The notes below the pieces were generated by a model. The model saw nothing but the letters and a program-made list of their open reading frames with translations, did no database searches and was not told the origin of the DNA. Shown in pieces: positions 27,401 to 38,414 of a stretch of DNA of 64,000 bases. This stretch comes from Paracoccus fontiphilus. GTDB lineage: Bacteria > Pseudomonadota > Alphaproteobacteria > Rhodobacterales > Rhodobacteraceae. Position 1 is the stretch's first letter; each line of letters begins with the position of its first letter. The stretch is from positions 56,406-120,405 of the forward strand of contig NZ_JAFNAW010000004.1 in assembly GCF_017356265.1 (NCBI RefSeq), in the 5' to 3' direction. A program made the translations under genes and the position numbers.

Positions 27401-28435
27401 ATGGCTATGATCACCCTGCGCCAGCTTCTCGACCACGCGGCCGAGAACGGCTACGCGGTCCCCGCCTTCAACATCAACAACATGGAGCAGGGTCTGGCGA
27501 TCATGACCGCAGCAGCGGCGACGAATTCGCCGGTAATCCTGCAGGCCAGCCGGGGCGCGCGGGCTTATGCCAACGACCTGGTGCTGGCGGGGCTGATCCA
27601 GGGCTTTGCCAAGGCTTTCCCGAACATTCCGCTGTGCATGCACCTGGACCATGGCAATGGCCTGGGCACCTGCGCCACCGCGATCCAGAACGGCTTCACC
27701 AGCGTGATGATGGACGGCAGCCTCAAGGCCGATGGCAAGACGCCCGCCGACTACGCCTATAACCGCGACATCACCGCCAAGGTGGTCGAGATGGCGCACG
27801 CCTGCGGCGTCTCGGTCGAGGGCGAGTTGGGCGTCCTTGGCAGCCTGGAAACCGGCATGGGCGATCAGGAGGACGGCCACGGCGCGACCGAGCAGCTTGG
27901 CCACGACCAGCTTCTGACCGACCCGGACGAGGCCGTGCGCTTTGTCAACGACACGAACGTGGACGCGCTGGCAATCGCCATGGGCACCTCGCACGGCGCC
28001 TACAAGTTCAGCCGCAAGCCCGACGGCGACATCCTGGCGATGCACGTGATCGAGGAAATCCATACTCGCCTGCCCAACACCCACCTGGTGATGCACGGGT
28101 CGTCGTCCGTGCCGGAGGATCTGCAGCAGATCATCAACAGCTATGGCGGCGACATCAAGCCGACCTGGGGCGTCCCGGTCGAGGAGATCCAGCGCGGCAT
28201 CAAGCACGGCGTCCGCAAGGTCAACATCGACACCGACAACCGCCTGGCCATGACCGCCGCGATCCGCAAGGTCTTCTCGGAAGAACCGTCCGAGTTCGAC
28301 CCGCGCAAGTACCTGAAGCCCGCGATGCAGATGATGTCGCAGGTCTGCAAGGACCGGTTCGAAGCTTTCGGTACCGCCGGCAATGCCGACAAGATCGTGC
28401 CGCTGCCCCTGTCGGTGATGGCCTCGCGGTACTGA
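27401..28435 (+). CDS. fba: Class II fructose-bisphosphate aldolase, Calvin-cycle subtype
   Basis: 344 residues of the zinc-dependent class II aldolase family in its Calvin-cycle form, as in Rhodobacter CbbA. Metal and substrate residues are seen in [33 protein letters not shown] and HGSSSVPED. It condenses triose phosphates and, in Calvin-subtype enzymes, also dihydroxyacetone phosphate plus erythrose 4-phosphate to sedoheptulose 1,7-bisphosphate. It starts 6 bases after fbp and ends the eryR operon. It may be the cell's general aldolase as well. Confidence 0.94.
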   Translation: MAMITLRQLLDHAAENGYAVPAFNINNMEQGLAIMTAAAATNSPVILQASRGARAYANDLVLAGLIQGFAKAFPNIPLCMHLDHGNGLGTCATAIQNGFTSVMMDGSLKADGKTPADYAYNRDITAKVVEMAHACGVSVEGELGVLGSLETGMGDQEDGHGATEQLGHDQLLTDPDEAVRFVNDTNVDALAIAMGTSHGAYKFSRKPDGDILAMHVIEEIHTRLPNTHLVMHGSSSVPEDLQQIINSYGGDIKPTWGVPVEEIQRGIKHGVRKVNIDTDNRLAMTAAIRKVFSEEPSEFDPRKYLKPAMQMMSQVCKDRFEAFGTAGNADKIVPLPLSVMASRY

Positions 28436-28455
28436 CCGGCCCGACTGATCGGCTC

Positions 28456-28479
28456 GCGGCCACCCCAGCGGGTGGCCGC
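28456..28479 (+). terminator. Terminator of the eryR-fba operon
   Basis: Perfect 10-bp stem GCGGCCACCC-CAGC-GGGTGGCCGC beginning 20 bases after the fba stop, followed by only TTG. Confidence 0.75.
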
Positions 28480-28552
28480 TTGCCTTGAAGCCGACCTTCG
28501 GGAAGACACCTGAAGAAAATGGCCGTGAGAGGAAGGTCTCGCCCATGGCGGA

Positions 28553-28660
28553 GGCTGGCCCCGAGGCGGTGCCAGCCAGACGCATCGGGCCGTTCCGGCA
28601 TCAGGCCCTTGAGCCCGAGCCGATCTGCATCGCAGATGCCGGTCCGCGATCAGAACCGGC
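28553..28660. other. Intergenic segment with three inverted repeats, possible structured RNA
   Basis: The 284 bases between convergent fba and the DMT-like gene contain no convincing gene. Three perfect inverted repeats are seen: GGCTGGC/GCCAGCC (28553-28577), ATCTGC-ATC-GCAGAT (28623-28637) and, directly abutting, GCCGGT/ACCGGC (28638-28660). This could be an unannotated small RNA or a remnant; no family is recognised. Confidence 0.3.
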
Positions 28661-28719
28661 AGCTGCCAAGAGTGCTTACCGGCGCGGCCGAGCTTCGGTC
28701 CGGGACGCGGCCGGGGCGC

Positions 28720-29076
28720 CTAGCCGAAGTCGTGAAAGATGAACCACGCGCCAAGGCAGATCAGGCCGAAGCCCACGCCGTGCTGCCAGCCGATGCGCTC
28801 GCCCAGGTACAGCCACGAGAACAGCGCGAAGACCGACAGGCTGATGACCTCCTGGATGGTCTTCAGCTGTGCGGCGCTGAAATGGCCGTGGCCGATGCGG
28901 TTGGCGGGCACTTGCAGGATGTATTCGAACAGCGCGATGAACCAGCTGACAGCGATCACCGTCAGCAGCGGCGCCGTCTTGAACTTCAGGTGCCCATACC
29001 AGGCCACCGTCATGAAGACGTTGGAGGCGATCAGCAGGCCGATGGTAATGGCAGGGACCGGCAGGCCTAGTCCCAT
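28720..29076 (-). CDS. Small DMT/DUF486-like membrane protein
   Basis: 118 residues with four predicted membrane helices (about 6-26, 33-50, 70-90 and 98-116), matching the DUF486 family of half-size drug/metabolite-transporter-like proteins (NVFMTVAWYGHLKF and SWFIALFEYILQVPANRIG are family hallmarks). Function is unknown. The start lies inside the last 10 bases of dnaB, so it is co-translated with dnaB. Confidence 0.85.
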   Translation of the reverse strand: MGLGLPVPAITIGLLIASNVFMTVAWYGHLKFKTAPLLTVIAVSWFIALFEYILQVPANRIGHGHFSAAQLKTIQEVISLSVFALFSWLYLGERIGWQHGVGFGLICLGAWFIFHDFG

Positions 29077-30554
29077 TGCGCCTGCCGGTCCTTCGCCAGG
29101 TTGCCAAATCGCGTGAACTGTCCCTCGAAGGACAGCTCGACCGTGCCGATGGGACCGTGGCGCTGCTTGCCTAGGATCACCTCGGCCTTGCCGTGGCACT
29201 GCTCCATGATCTGCTGCCACTTGGCCATGGCATCGAGGTCGCTGTCCGACGGCTTTTCGCGCTCCTTGTAGTATTCCTCGCGGAACACGAACATCACGAT
29301 ATCGGCGTCCTGTTCGATCGAGCCGGATTCGCGCAGGTCCGAAAGCTGCGGACGCTTGTCGTCGCGGTTTTCCACCTGGCGCGACAACTGCGACAGGGCG
29401 ATGACGGGGATGTTCAACTCCTTCGCCACGGCCTTCAGGCCCTGCGTGATCTCGCTGACCTCGTTCACGCGGCTGTCCTTGGCCGAGGCGGCCTTCAGAA
29501 GCTGAAGATAGTCCACCATCAGCACATCCAGCCCATGAGTCCGCTTCAGCTTGCGCGCGCGGGCGGCAAGCTGGTTGATCGGCAGGGCAGGCGTGTCGTC
29601 GATATACAGCGGGCAGTTCTGCAAGGCGTGCGCGGCCTCGACGAAGCGGCGGAACTCGGCCTCGTCCATGTTGCCGCTGCGGATGCGTTCGGAGGGGACC
29701 TCGGCCGCTTCCGACAGAATGCGCGCGGCAAGCTGTTCGGCTGACATCTCCAGGCTGAAGAAGCCCACGACGCCGCCCTCGACCGTGCCGATGGTGCCGT
29801 CGGGACGCTCGCCGGTCTTGTGGGCCTTGGCGATGTTGAAGGCGATGTTGGTCGCCAGCGAGGTTTTCCCCATCGAGGGACGGCCCGCCAGGATGACCAG
29901 GTCGGAATTGTTCAAGCCGCCCATCTTGGCGTCCAGGTCGATCAGCCCCGTCGAGATCCCCGACAGCTTGCCGTCGCGCTGATAAGCGGCGTTTGCGGCC
30001 TGGACGGCGCCCGTCACGGCCTTGAGGAAGGACTGGAAGCCGCGTTCGGCGGTGCCTGCCTCGCCCAGCTTGTAAAGCGTCTGTTCGGCGGCCTTGATCT
30101 GCTCCTCGGCCTCGTCGCCGACCTCGACGGTGGCCGCGCGGGCGGAAATGTCCTGGCCCAGCTGGATCAGCTCGCGCCGCAGGGCGAATTCGCGAATCAT
30201 CTGCGCATAGTCGCGCGCGGCATAGGCGCTGATCGCGGCCCCCGCCAAGCGTGCCAGATAGGGCGCGCCGCCCAGTTCCTTCAGCCCCTCGTCATGTTCC
30301 AGAAAGGCCTTGATGGTGACGGGGCTGGCAAGCGCGTTCTTGCGGATGCGTTCCGCGCAGATCTCGTAAATGCGTGAATGGACGGGGTGATAGAAGTGGT
30401 CGGCCTTGATGATCTGGCTGACGCGGTCGAAGACATCGTTGTTGGTCAGCAGCGCGCCCAGAAGCTGCTGCTCGGCCTCGAGCGAGAAGGGGATCGAGGC
30501 TGCGTCCTCGGCGCCGACGGGCTGGCCCGGAATGATCGCGCGCAGGTTGGTCAT
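29067..30554 (-). CDS. dnaB: Replicative DNA helicase DnaB
   Basis: 495 residues. The N-terminal DnaG-interacting domain (SIPFSLEAEQQLLGALL) is followed by the RecA-like hexameric helicase core with Walker A GRPSMGKTS, VDYLQLL and the ALSQLSRQVENRDDKRPQLS segment. It unwinds DNA ahead of the replication fork. No intein or internal insertion is seen. It is downstream of pyrE-pyrC on the same strand, 109 bases from pyrE. Confidence 0.97.
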   Translation of the reverse strand: MTNLRAIIPGQPVGAEDAASIPFSLEAEQQLLGALLTNNDVFDRVSQIIKADHFYHPVHSRIYEICAERIRKNALASPVTIKAFLEHDEGLKELGGAPYLARLAGAAISAYAARDYAQMIREFALRRELIQLGQDISARAATVEVGDEAEEQIKAAEQTLYKLGEAGTAERGFQSFLKAVTGAVQAANAAYQRDGKLSGISTGLIDLDAKMGGLNNSDLVILAGRPSMGKTSLATNIAFNIAKAHKTGERPDGTIGTVEGGVVGFFSLEMSAEQLAARILSEAAEVPSERIRSGNMDEAEFRRFVEAAHALQNCPLYIDDTPALPINQLAARARKLKRTHGLDVLMVDYLQLLKAASAKDSRVNEVSEITQGLKAVAKELNIPVIALSQLSRQVENRDDKRPQLSDLRESGSIEQDADIVMFVFREEYYKEREKPSDSDLDAMAKWQQIMEQCHGKAEVILGKQRHGPIGTVELSFEGQFTRFGNLAKDRQAQWD

Positions 30555-30663
30555 GAACTGCCCCCTTTGTTCTTAATCCCCTGTTCTACACCCGATGCAC
30601 CGCCCGGGGAACGCCGCGCGATGGAATATCGGGGGGCCGATCTGTGGATCGCCTGTGGATAAG

Positions 30664-31335
30664 TCAGGCGTTCGCGGCCTGCCAGGCGCGGGGATCGGTC
30701 AGGAATGTCTCGACCTCGGCCAGCGTTTCCGTGTCGAAGGCAGCCTGCGCCTTCGCCTCGGCCAGGACGTCCCACCAGGTGCAGAGGTGATGCAGGGAAA
30801 CCCCATGATCGGCCAGACGCTGCGTCGTCTCGGGGAAGATGCCATAGTAGAAGATCACCGCCGTATGCGCGCAGGTGGCGCCGGTGTCGCGGATCGCATC
30901 GACGAAGGACAGCTTGCTGCCGCCGTCGGTGGTCAGATCCTCGACCAGCAACACGCGCTGGCCTTCGGTCATCACCCCCTCGATCCGGGCGTTGCGGCCA
31001 TAGCCCTTGGGCTTCTTGCGCACATAGGTCATCGGCAGGCCCAGCCGTTCGGCGACCATGGCCGCGAAGGGGATGCCCGCCGTCTCGCCGCCCGCCACGT
31101 TGTCGAAGACCTCGAATCCCGCGTCGCGCATCACGGTCGCTGCCATGAAGTCCATCAGGGTCTGGCGGACGCGCGGAAAGCTGATGATGCGGCGGCAATC
31201 CACATAGGTCGGCCCCTTCAGGCCCGAGGCATAGGTGAAGGGCGTCTTTGCGTTGAAATCGACGGCCTTGATTTCCAGCAGCATCCGGGCGGACAGGCGG
31301 GCGATCTCCTCGCGCGTGGGGAAGGTCAGGCTCAT
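30664..31335 (-). CDS. pyrE: Orotate phosphoribosyltransferase
   Basis: 223 residues. The PRPP-binding motif reads [14 protein letters not shown] and the N-terminal substrate segment [16 protein letters not shown]. It converts orotate and PRPP to orotidine 5'-phosphate in pyrimidine synthesis. It overlaps the pyrC stop by 4 bases, forming a pyrC-pyrE unit. Confidence 0.96.
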   Translation of the reverse strand: MSLTFPTREEIARLSARMLLEIKAVDFNAKTPFTYASGLKGPTYVDCRRIISFPRVRQTLMDFMAATVMRDAGFEVFDNVAGGETAGIPFAAMVAERLGLPMTYVRKKPKGYGRNARIEGVMTEGQRVLLVEDLTTDGGSKLSFVDAIRDTGATCAHTAVIFYYGIFPETTQRLADHGVSLHHLCTWWDVLAEAKAQAAFDTETLAEVETFLTDPRAWQAANA

Positions 31336-32375
31336 CGGTCCTCCAGGTGCCAGTAAAGGGGAAAGCCGGGATCGAACAGGGTGACGGTCTCGTCGCCCGC
31401 GTCGATCTGCGCCGGGTATGCGGCGGGCGTGTCGTGCTTGACCAGGGTGATCCGGTCGTCGTTAGGAGGCAGGCGGTAGAAGGCGGCGCCATGCAGGCTG
31501 GTGAAGCCTTCCAGCCTGTCCAGCGCGCCCTCGTCCTCGAACACCTGGGCCAGGATCGACATGGTATTGGGCGCGGTGAAGCAGCCCGCGCAGCCGCAGG
31601 GCTGCAGCTTGGCGCTGTCCGCATGGGGGGCGCTGTCAGTGCCCAGGAAGAACCGCGCCTCGCCGCCTGTCGCGGCCTCGCGCAGCGCCAGGCGGTGCGA
31701 TTCGCGCTTGGCGACGGGCAGGCAGTAGTAATGCGGGCGAATGCCGCCAGCGAGGATCGCATTGCGGTTGATGACCAGGTGATGCGTGGTGATCGAGGCA
31801 GCCAGGTCGTCGCCGCCGGACCGGGCATAGGCCACGCCGTCGCTGGTGGTGATATGCTCCATCACGACGCGCAGGCCGGGGGTGCGGCGGCGCAGCGGGT
31901 CCAGCACGCGGTCGATGAACACGGCCTCGCGGTCGAAGATGTCCACGGCCGGGTCGGTGACTTCCCCATGCACGCAAAGGGTCACGCCCGCTTCGGCCAT
32001 CGCCTCCAGAACCGGCTGCACGCGGTCGAAATCGGTCACGCCGCTGGCGGAGTTGGTCGTGGCGCCGGCGGGGTAAAGCTTGACCGCGCGGATGATGCCG
32101 TCGCGGAAGGCGGCCACGACATCGGCGGGGTCGGTCCCGTCGGTCAGGTACAGCGTCATCTGCGGCTGCAGGGCGGCGCCTGCGGGCAGGGCTGCCAGGA
32201 TGCGGTCGCGATAGGCGGCGGCCTGGGCGCCGGTCACGACCGGCGGCACGAGATTCGGCATGATGATGGCGCGGCCGAAGTCCGCGGAATGGGGCGCGAC
32301 GGCGGCCAGCATCGCGCCGTCGCGCAGGTGCAGGTGCCAATCGTCGGGGCGGCGAAGGGTGATGCGGTCGGTCAT
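31332..32375 (-). CDS. pyrC: Dihydroorotase (class II, PyrC)
   Basis: 347 residues, the standard length of the class II enzyme. Zinc ligands are seen in DWHLHLRDG near the N-terminus, VHGEV and MEHITT, and the catalytic aspartate in LGTDSAPH. It closes carbamoyl aspartate to dihydroorotate. Its downstream partner pyrE performs the later phosphoribosylation. Confidence 0.96.
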   Translation of the reverse strand: MTDRITLRRPDDWHLHLRDGAMLAAVAPHSADFGRAIIMPNLVPPVVTGAQAAAYRDRILAALPAGAALQPQMTLYLTDGTDPADVVAAFRDGIIRAVKLYPAGATTNSASGVTDFDRVQPVLEAMAEAGVTLCVHGEVTDPAVDIFDREAVFIDRVLDPLRRRTPGLRVVMEHITTSDGVAYARSGGDDLAASITTHHLVINRNAILAGGIRPHYYCLPVAKRESHRLALREAATGGEARFFLGTDSAPHADSAKLQPCGCAGCFTAPNTMSILAQVFEDEGALDRLEGFTSLHGAAFYRLPPNDDRITLVKHDTPAAYPAQIDAGDETVTLFDPGFPLYWHLEDR

Positions 32376-32514
32376 GGCCTGCCTCTATACATGGCGCCGG
32401 CGCGTTGCCAAGCGCGGGACTTGCATAAATCGCATTGCACCCTGTCCCAAGGTCGCTCTTGTGCTGACCTTCACGTCACCCCACCTTAGGGGGATTGATG
32501 CAAAGGATGACTCG

Positions 32515-32814
32515 ATGTTCCCCATGATGCCCAAGAACCCTGTTCGCCTGTGGGCACAATTTGCCCGGATGGCCATCGAGGCGCAGACCGTGATCGGTCT
32601 TCGGACTGCGGGGATGATGGGGGTCATGACCCAGGCGCCCGGAGAGCCGTTCCGCATGGTGGCCGAAAAGCAGGCCGCCGCCACGGAATCGCTGTTTGCC
32701 ATGGCGCAGGCGGCAGGTCGTGGACACAGTGCCGAGCGCGTGATGGCTGCGGCCCTGCGCCCCTACGGCAAGCGGACCCGCGCCAATTCGCGCCGCCTGA
32801 CCAAGGTGCGATAG
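32515..32814 (+). CDS. Small conserved hypothetical protein, phasin-like
   Basis: 99 residues from ATG at 32515 with AAGGA 7 bases upstream. The protein is alpha-helical, lacks a signal peptide, and has a strongly basic C-terminus (PYGKRTRANSRRLTKVR). The central part (MVAEKQAAATESLFAMAQAA) resembles the amphipathic helices of phasins, but the link is weak. Similar small proteins occur in Rhodobacterales without known function. A terminator follows 3 bases after the stop. Confidence 0.7.
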   Translation: MFPMMPKNPVRLWAQFARMAIEAQTVIGLRTAGMMGVMTQAPGEPFRMVAEKQAAATESLFAMAQAAGRGHSAERVMAAALRPYGKRTRANSRRLTKVR

Positions 32815-32817
32815 AAG

Positions 32818-32839
32818 ACGGCGGGGTTTCCCCCGCCGT
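32818..32839. terminator. Bidirectional terminator shared with gap
   Basis: Perfect 9-bp stem ACGGCGGGG-TTTC-CCCCGCCGT filling the 32-base gap between two convergent genes. Confidence 0.8.
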
Positions 32840-32846
32840 TCTGTGA

Positions 32847-33848
<1,002 letters not shown>

Positions 33849-33936
33849 GGTTCTCTCTCCCGACCAAGTGACGTTGCGCCCCTCGTATCGTGCTGTTTCG
33901 GCTGATGCAAATGCCGTGCTGCGCGTCGGCGGCTTG

Positions 33937-34080
33937 TTAGCGCCAGAAGCTGAGATATTCGATGAAGCCGTCCATCATGCGGGCGGCCATCAGCGGCAAC
34001 TGCCACTGAAGCCACAACTGGTCGGCGACAAACAGCCCCAGGATCACGACCAGAAGCGCGATGGCGATGGTATTGGTCAT
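33937..34080 (-). CDS. 47-residue single-span membrane protein upstream of gap
   Basis: Frame from ATG 34080 to TAA 33937 encodes [20 protein letters not shown] then [18 protein letters not shown] and ends IEYLSFWR. One strong membrane helix occupies residues 4-20. It fits neatly between fliG (41 bases) and gap (88 bases), with an overall plan (N-terminal helix, short loop, amphipathic tail ending FWR) that looks like a real small protein. No function is known to me. Confidence 0.6.
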   Translation of the reverse strand: MTNTIAIALLVVILGLFVADQLWLQWQLPLMAARMMDGFIEYLSFWR

Positions 34081-34121
34081 GTCCGTCTTATCCGCCTGTC
34101 GCGCGGGCGGTGCAAGCGCCG

Positions 34122-35132
34122 CTAATCCTGGTCCTGCGGCAGAAGCAGCGTGATCTCGCCCGCTTCCTGGAGACGGCGGATGGCCGAGACGACCTCGGTC
34201 ATCGCCTCCTCGATGTCCGAGCCGCGCAGCTTGCCCAGATCGTTGCGTTCCTCCCGCAGGCCGTCGGACATGCGCTGAGACAGGTTCGTCAGGATGAACT
34301 CGGCCGCTGCGGCCTCGGCCTCGCCGGTGGCGGCAAGCGCGCGGACCAGGACCAGCTGGTCAACCTCGCGGATGATGCGCGGGATGTCGCGCGGCATGAC
34401 GCGGGCGGGGATATGGGCGAAGATGAAGATCGCCTTGCGCACGCTGCCCGCGAAATCGGCGTCGTGCCGGTCAAGGCTGTCCAGAACGTCGTCGCGCAGG
34501 TCGGCGGTGGCAAAGTTCAGGATCGCCCCCATCCGGTCCGTCGCGGGGGTGGAAAGCGCAGGGCGGGGCAGGGCCTCGGCCGCCTGCAACAGGATCAGGC
34601 CGACACGGTGCAGCGATTCGGGCGTGACGCCCGCCGTCATGGACATGGCCTGCGCCACGGCGCGCGCCCGTTCGCGGGGAAGGCCCACGAACACTTCGGA
34701 CGCGCGTTCCACCGGCAGCTTGGACAGCATCAGGGCCACCATCTCGACCGCCTCGGAGGTGGCCAGCGACAGGACGGCGGGGGCGGGCAGGGCGGCGATG
34801 CGAATCCAGGGATCGCCCCGGCCCTGAATCACCGCGCGGCGGCGCAGCCGGTCGGTGCTGTCTTCCGAAAGCTGTTGCCCCAAAATCGCCAGCGTGCCGT
34901 CCAGGTCGCCGGGGAAGGTCACGCCCACCGATTCCAGCCGGTCGCAGAATTCGGTGATGACCGCGTCACGGGTCTGGCGGTCGATCAACTCCATCCCCGC
35001 CATTTCCTCGGCCAGCAGGGTCTGGCTTTCGCTGTCCAGCCGCGACAGGCTGGACGCTTCGTCGTCATCCAGCAGAAGGCGGACGATGACCGCCGCCTTT
35101 TGCCGTTGGTTCAAACCCGTGTGTATCGTCAT
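34122..35132 (-). CDS. fliG: FliG-like flagellar motor switch protein, isolated gene
   Basis: 336 residues from ATG 35132 (MTIHTGLNQRQKAAVIVRLL), close to the usual FliG length. The N-terminal segment and the C-terminal ATADLRDDVLDSLDRHDADF plus the helix pattern of FliG-C are recognisable. FliG is the rotor protein that contacts the MotA stator. No other flagellar gene is in the window; neighbours are purB and gap. It may be a separate essential fliG of a dispersed flagellar system or a relict in a non-motile strain. Confidence 0.75.
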   Translation of the reverse strand: MTIHTGLNQRQKAAVIVRLLLDDDEASSLSRLDSESQTLLAEEMAGMELIDRQTRDAVITEFCDRLESVGVTFPGDLDGTLAILGQQLSEDSTDRLRRRAVIQGRGDPWIRIAALPAPAVLSLATSEAVEMVALMLSKLPVERASEVFVGLPRERARAVAQAMSMTAGVTPESLHRVGLILLQAAEALPRPALSTPATDRMGAILNFATADLRDDVLDSLDRHDADFAGSVRKAIFIFAHIPARVMPRDIPRIIREVDQLVLVRALAATGEAEAAAAEFILTNLSQRMSDGLREERNDLGKLRGSDIEEAMTEVVSAIRRLQEAGEITLLLPQDQD

Positions 35133-35202
35133 GGCCCTGCCCAGATTGACCGTCCTTGCGGCCAATCTGGCAGAGCTTTCCTAACACGCGGTTTACGTCG
35201 GC

Positions 35203-36516
<1,314 letters not shown>

Positions 36517-36661
36517 GGCGGGCTCCTTTCCGGATGGGGCGGGCATAGCGGGGTGATGACGCGGCGGCAAGATTTCGATTTCCCCCACGGCCGGAATGGG
36601 AACATTCCAGCGGCGCAAGCTGTTGAGGATTCGACCAATCCGACAACGCCGGAGAGATGCG

Positions 36662-37378
36662 ATGCACCCGACCCATGACGATGACCGCCCGATGACCGAA
36701 GCCGACCGCACCAGCGAGACGCGGTTCGGCCCCCGTCCCGTGCCGCAGGGCCACAAATATCCAGGCTATCAGCAGTCGCGCCGGACGATCCCCTCGGGGC
36801 GCATGGCGCCGGACGGGCGGTCGTCCTATCCGACCCCCTCGCTTGGCGCAAAGATCGCCGTCTGGGGCGGCATCGCCCTTGGTGTCGCGGGCGGCACCGC
36901 GGCCGCCGTATATGCCGTCCGCGCCGTTGCCGATGCCGTGGCAGGCGATCCGCACCCCAAGCACCAGCGCCGCTATGCGGCCCCCCGCTTCGTCGAGATG
37001 GACGAGGATGAGCGCGAGGCGATGCGCCGCCGGGTCCGCGCGCAGGACCGCGAGGACCGGAAAGAGGTCGCGCGCTTGCGCGCCGAGGCTTCGCAGCATC
37101 GCGAAGCCCCCAAGGCCCCCAAGCCGGCGAAAGCGCGCAAGGGCAACTTTGTCGAGGATCTGATCCATACGTCCGAAAGGCTGTCCGAAAGCCTTGAAGG
37201 CGTGGCCAAGTCCCTGGGCGTCGCCATGGATGGCTTTCGCAGCGTTGCCCGGCAGGCAACCGACGTGATCTCGGAATTCGCGGCCACGGCGGACCAGCTG
37301 CGATCGGCCCTGCGCGGAGAGCACGTCGCCGGCACGCGCCGGGATGCGGGCGATTCCGATCGCGTCCACCGGATGTAA
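36662..37378 (+). CDS. Hypothetical membrane protein with charged coiled region
   Basis: 238 residues from ATG 36662, with GGAGAGA upstream. The N-terminal 60 residues are polar and disordered. One glycine/alanine-rich membrane segment follows (about 65-88, AVWGGIALGVAGGTAAAVYA), then a highly charged stretch (DEDEREAMRRRVRAQDRED) and a C-terminal helix resembling a membrane-proximal amphipathic region. No domain is recognised. It is followed 13 bases later by the YihY-family gene and probably works with or is co-transcribed with it. Confidence 0.7.
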   Translation: MHPTHDDDRPMTEADRTSETRFGPRPVPQGHKYPGYQQSRRTIPSGRMAPDGRSSYPTPSLGAKIAVWGGIALGVAGGTAAAVYAVRAVADAVAGDPHPKHQRRYAAPRFVEMDEDEREAMRRRVRAQDREDRKEVARLRAEASQHREAPKAPKPAKARKGNFVEDLIHTSERLSESLEGVAKSLGVAMDGFRSVARQATDVISEFAATADQLRSALRGEHVAGTRRDAGDSDRVHRM

Positions 37379-37391
37379 GCGGGACGAGGCC

Positions 37392-38414
37392 ATGAGAAGC
37401 ACGACGCCCGGCGTACTTGACGCCCTTTTTGGTGATCTGGACGACCGTGCGCGCCGGCGGTTCGGGATGAAGACCGACGGCGCGCCGGAACCCGTGCCGG
37501 CCGCGCGAACCCATCCGAAGGGCAAGGATGTCGGGCTTTGGGACCTGACGAAGGCCGACTGGATGGCCATCGCGAAATCGACCTTCGGACAGATCGGAAC
37601 CGACCGGGTGACGGCGGTGGCGGGAGGCATCACCTTCTTCGGCCTGCTGTCGCTGTTTCCGGCGATCACGGCGCTGGTGTCGATCTATGGCCTTGTCGCC
37701 GATCCGGCCACCATCTCGGGGCATCTGGACATGCTCCAGAGCTTCCTGCCGCAGGGCGCGCTGGAGATCATCCGGGGACAGGTCGAATCCATCACCTCGT
37801 CGCCCGGAACGGCCCTGTCGCTTGCCGGGATCGCCGGCCTTCTGGTCGCCTTCTATTCGGCCAACGGTGGAATGAAGGCGCTGCTCTCGGCCCTGAACGT
37901 CGCCTTCTTCCAGACCGAAACCCGCGGCTTCCTGCGGCTCAACCTGGTGTCGATGGCCTTCACACTGGGCGGCATCGTGATGATCATCCTGATGCTGGGC
38001 ATCATCGCGGTGATCCCCATCCTGCTCCAGATGTTGCCGCTGACCAGTACAACAAGCACATGGGTCGGGCTGATCCGCTGGCCGATCATGTTCGGCGTGC
38101 TGATCCTGGCGCTGGCGGCGCTTTACCGCTGGGGACCGGACGCGCCCGACTCGCGCTGGCGCTGGATTTCCCCCGGCGCCGTTTTGGCAGCGGTCGGGCT
38201 GGTCCTGACCTCGATCCTGTTCAGCTGGTATGCGGCAAATTTCGCCAACTACAACGAGACCTACGGCTCGCTTGGCGCGGTGATCGCGCTGATGATGTGG
38301 CTGTGGTTCGCCTCGACCGTCGTGCTGGTCGGCGCCGAGGTGAATTCCGAGATCGAAAGCCACCTGAAGAAACTGGCCGGCGTGCCCGACAGGCGGAAAA
38401 CCGACCAAGTCTGA
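37392..38414 (+). CDS. YihY/BrkB family inner-membrane protein
   Basis: 340 residues from ATG 37392. About six membrane helices are seen, with the family sequences VAGGITFFGLLSLFPAITAL near the first and LGAVIALMMWLWFASTVVLV with GAEVNSEIE at the end. YihY/BrkB proteins are polytopic inner-membrane proteins formerly misnamed ribonuclease BN; their role is unclear, with lipid export suggested for related proteins. The 60-residue cytoplasmic N-terminus is unusually long. Its stop abuts the convergent OmpA-like gene with no gap. Confidence 0.9.
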   Translation: MRSTTPGVLDALFGDLDDRARRRFGMKTDGAPEPVPAARTHPKGKDVGLWDLTKADWMAIAKSTFGQIGTDRVTAVAGGITFFGLLSLFPAITALVSIYGLVADPATISGHLDMLQSFLPQGALEIIRGQVESITSSPGTALSLAGIAGLLVAFYSANGGMKALLSALNVAFFQTETRGFLRLNLVSMAFTLGGIVMIILMLGIIAVIPILLQMLPLTSTTSTWVGLIRWPIMFGVLILALAALYRWGPDAPDSRWRWISPGAVLAAVGLVLTSILFSWYAANFANYNETYGSLGAVIALMMWLWFASTVVLVGAEVNSEIESHLKKLAGVPDRRKTDQV

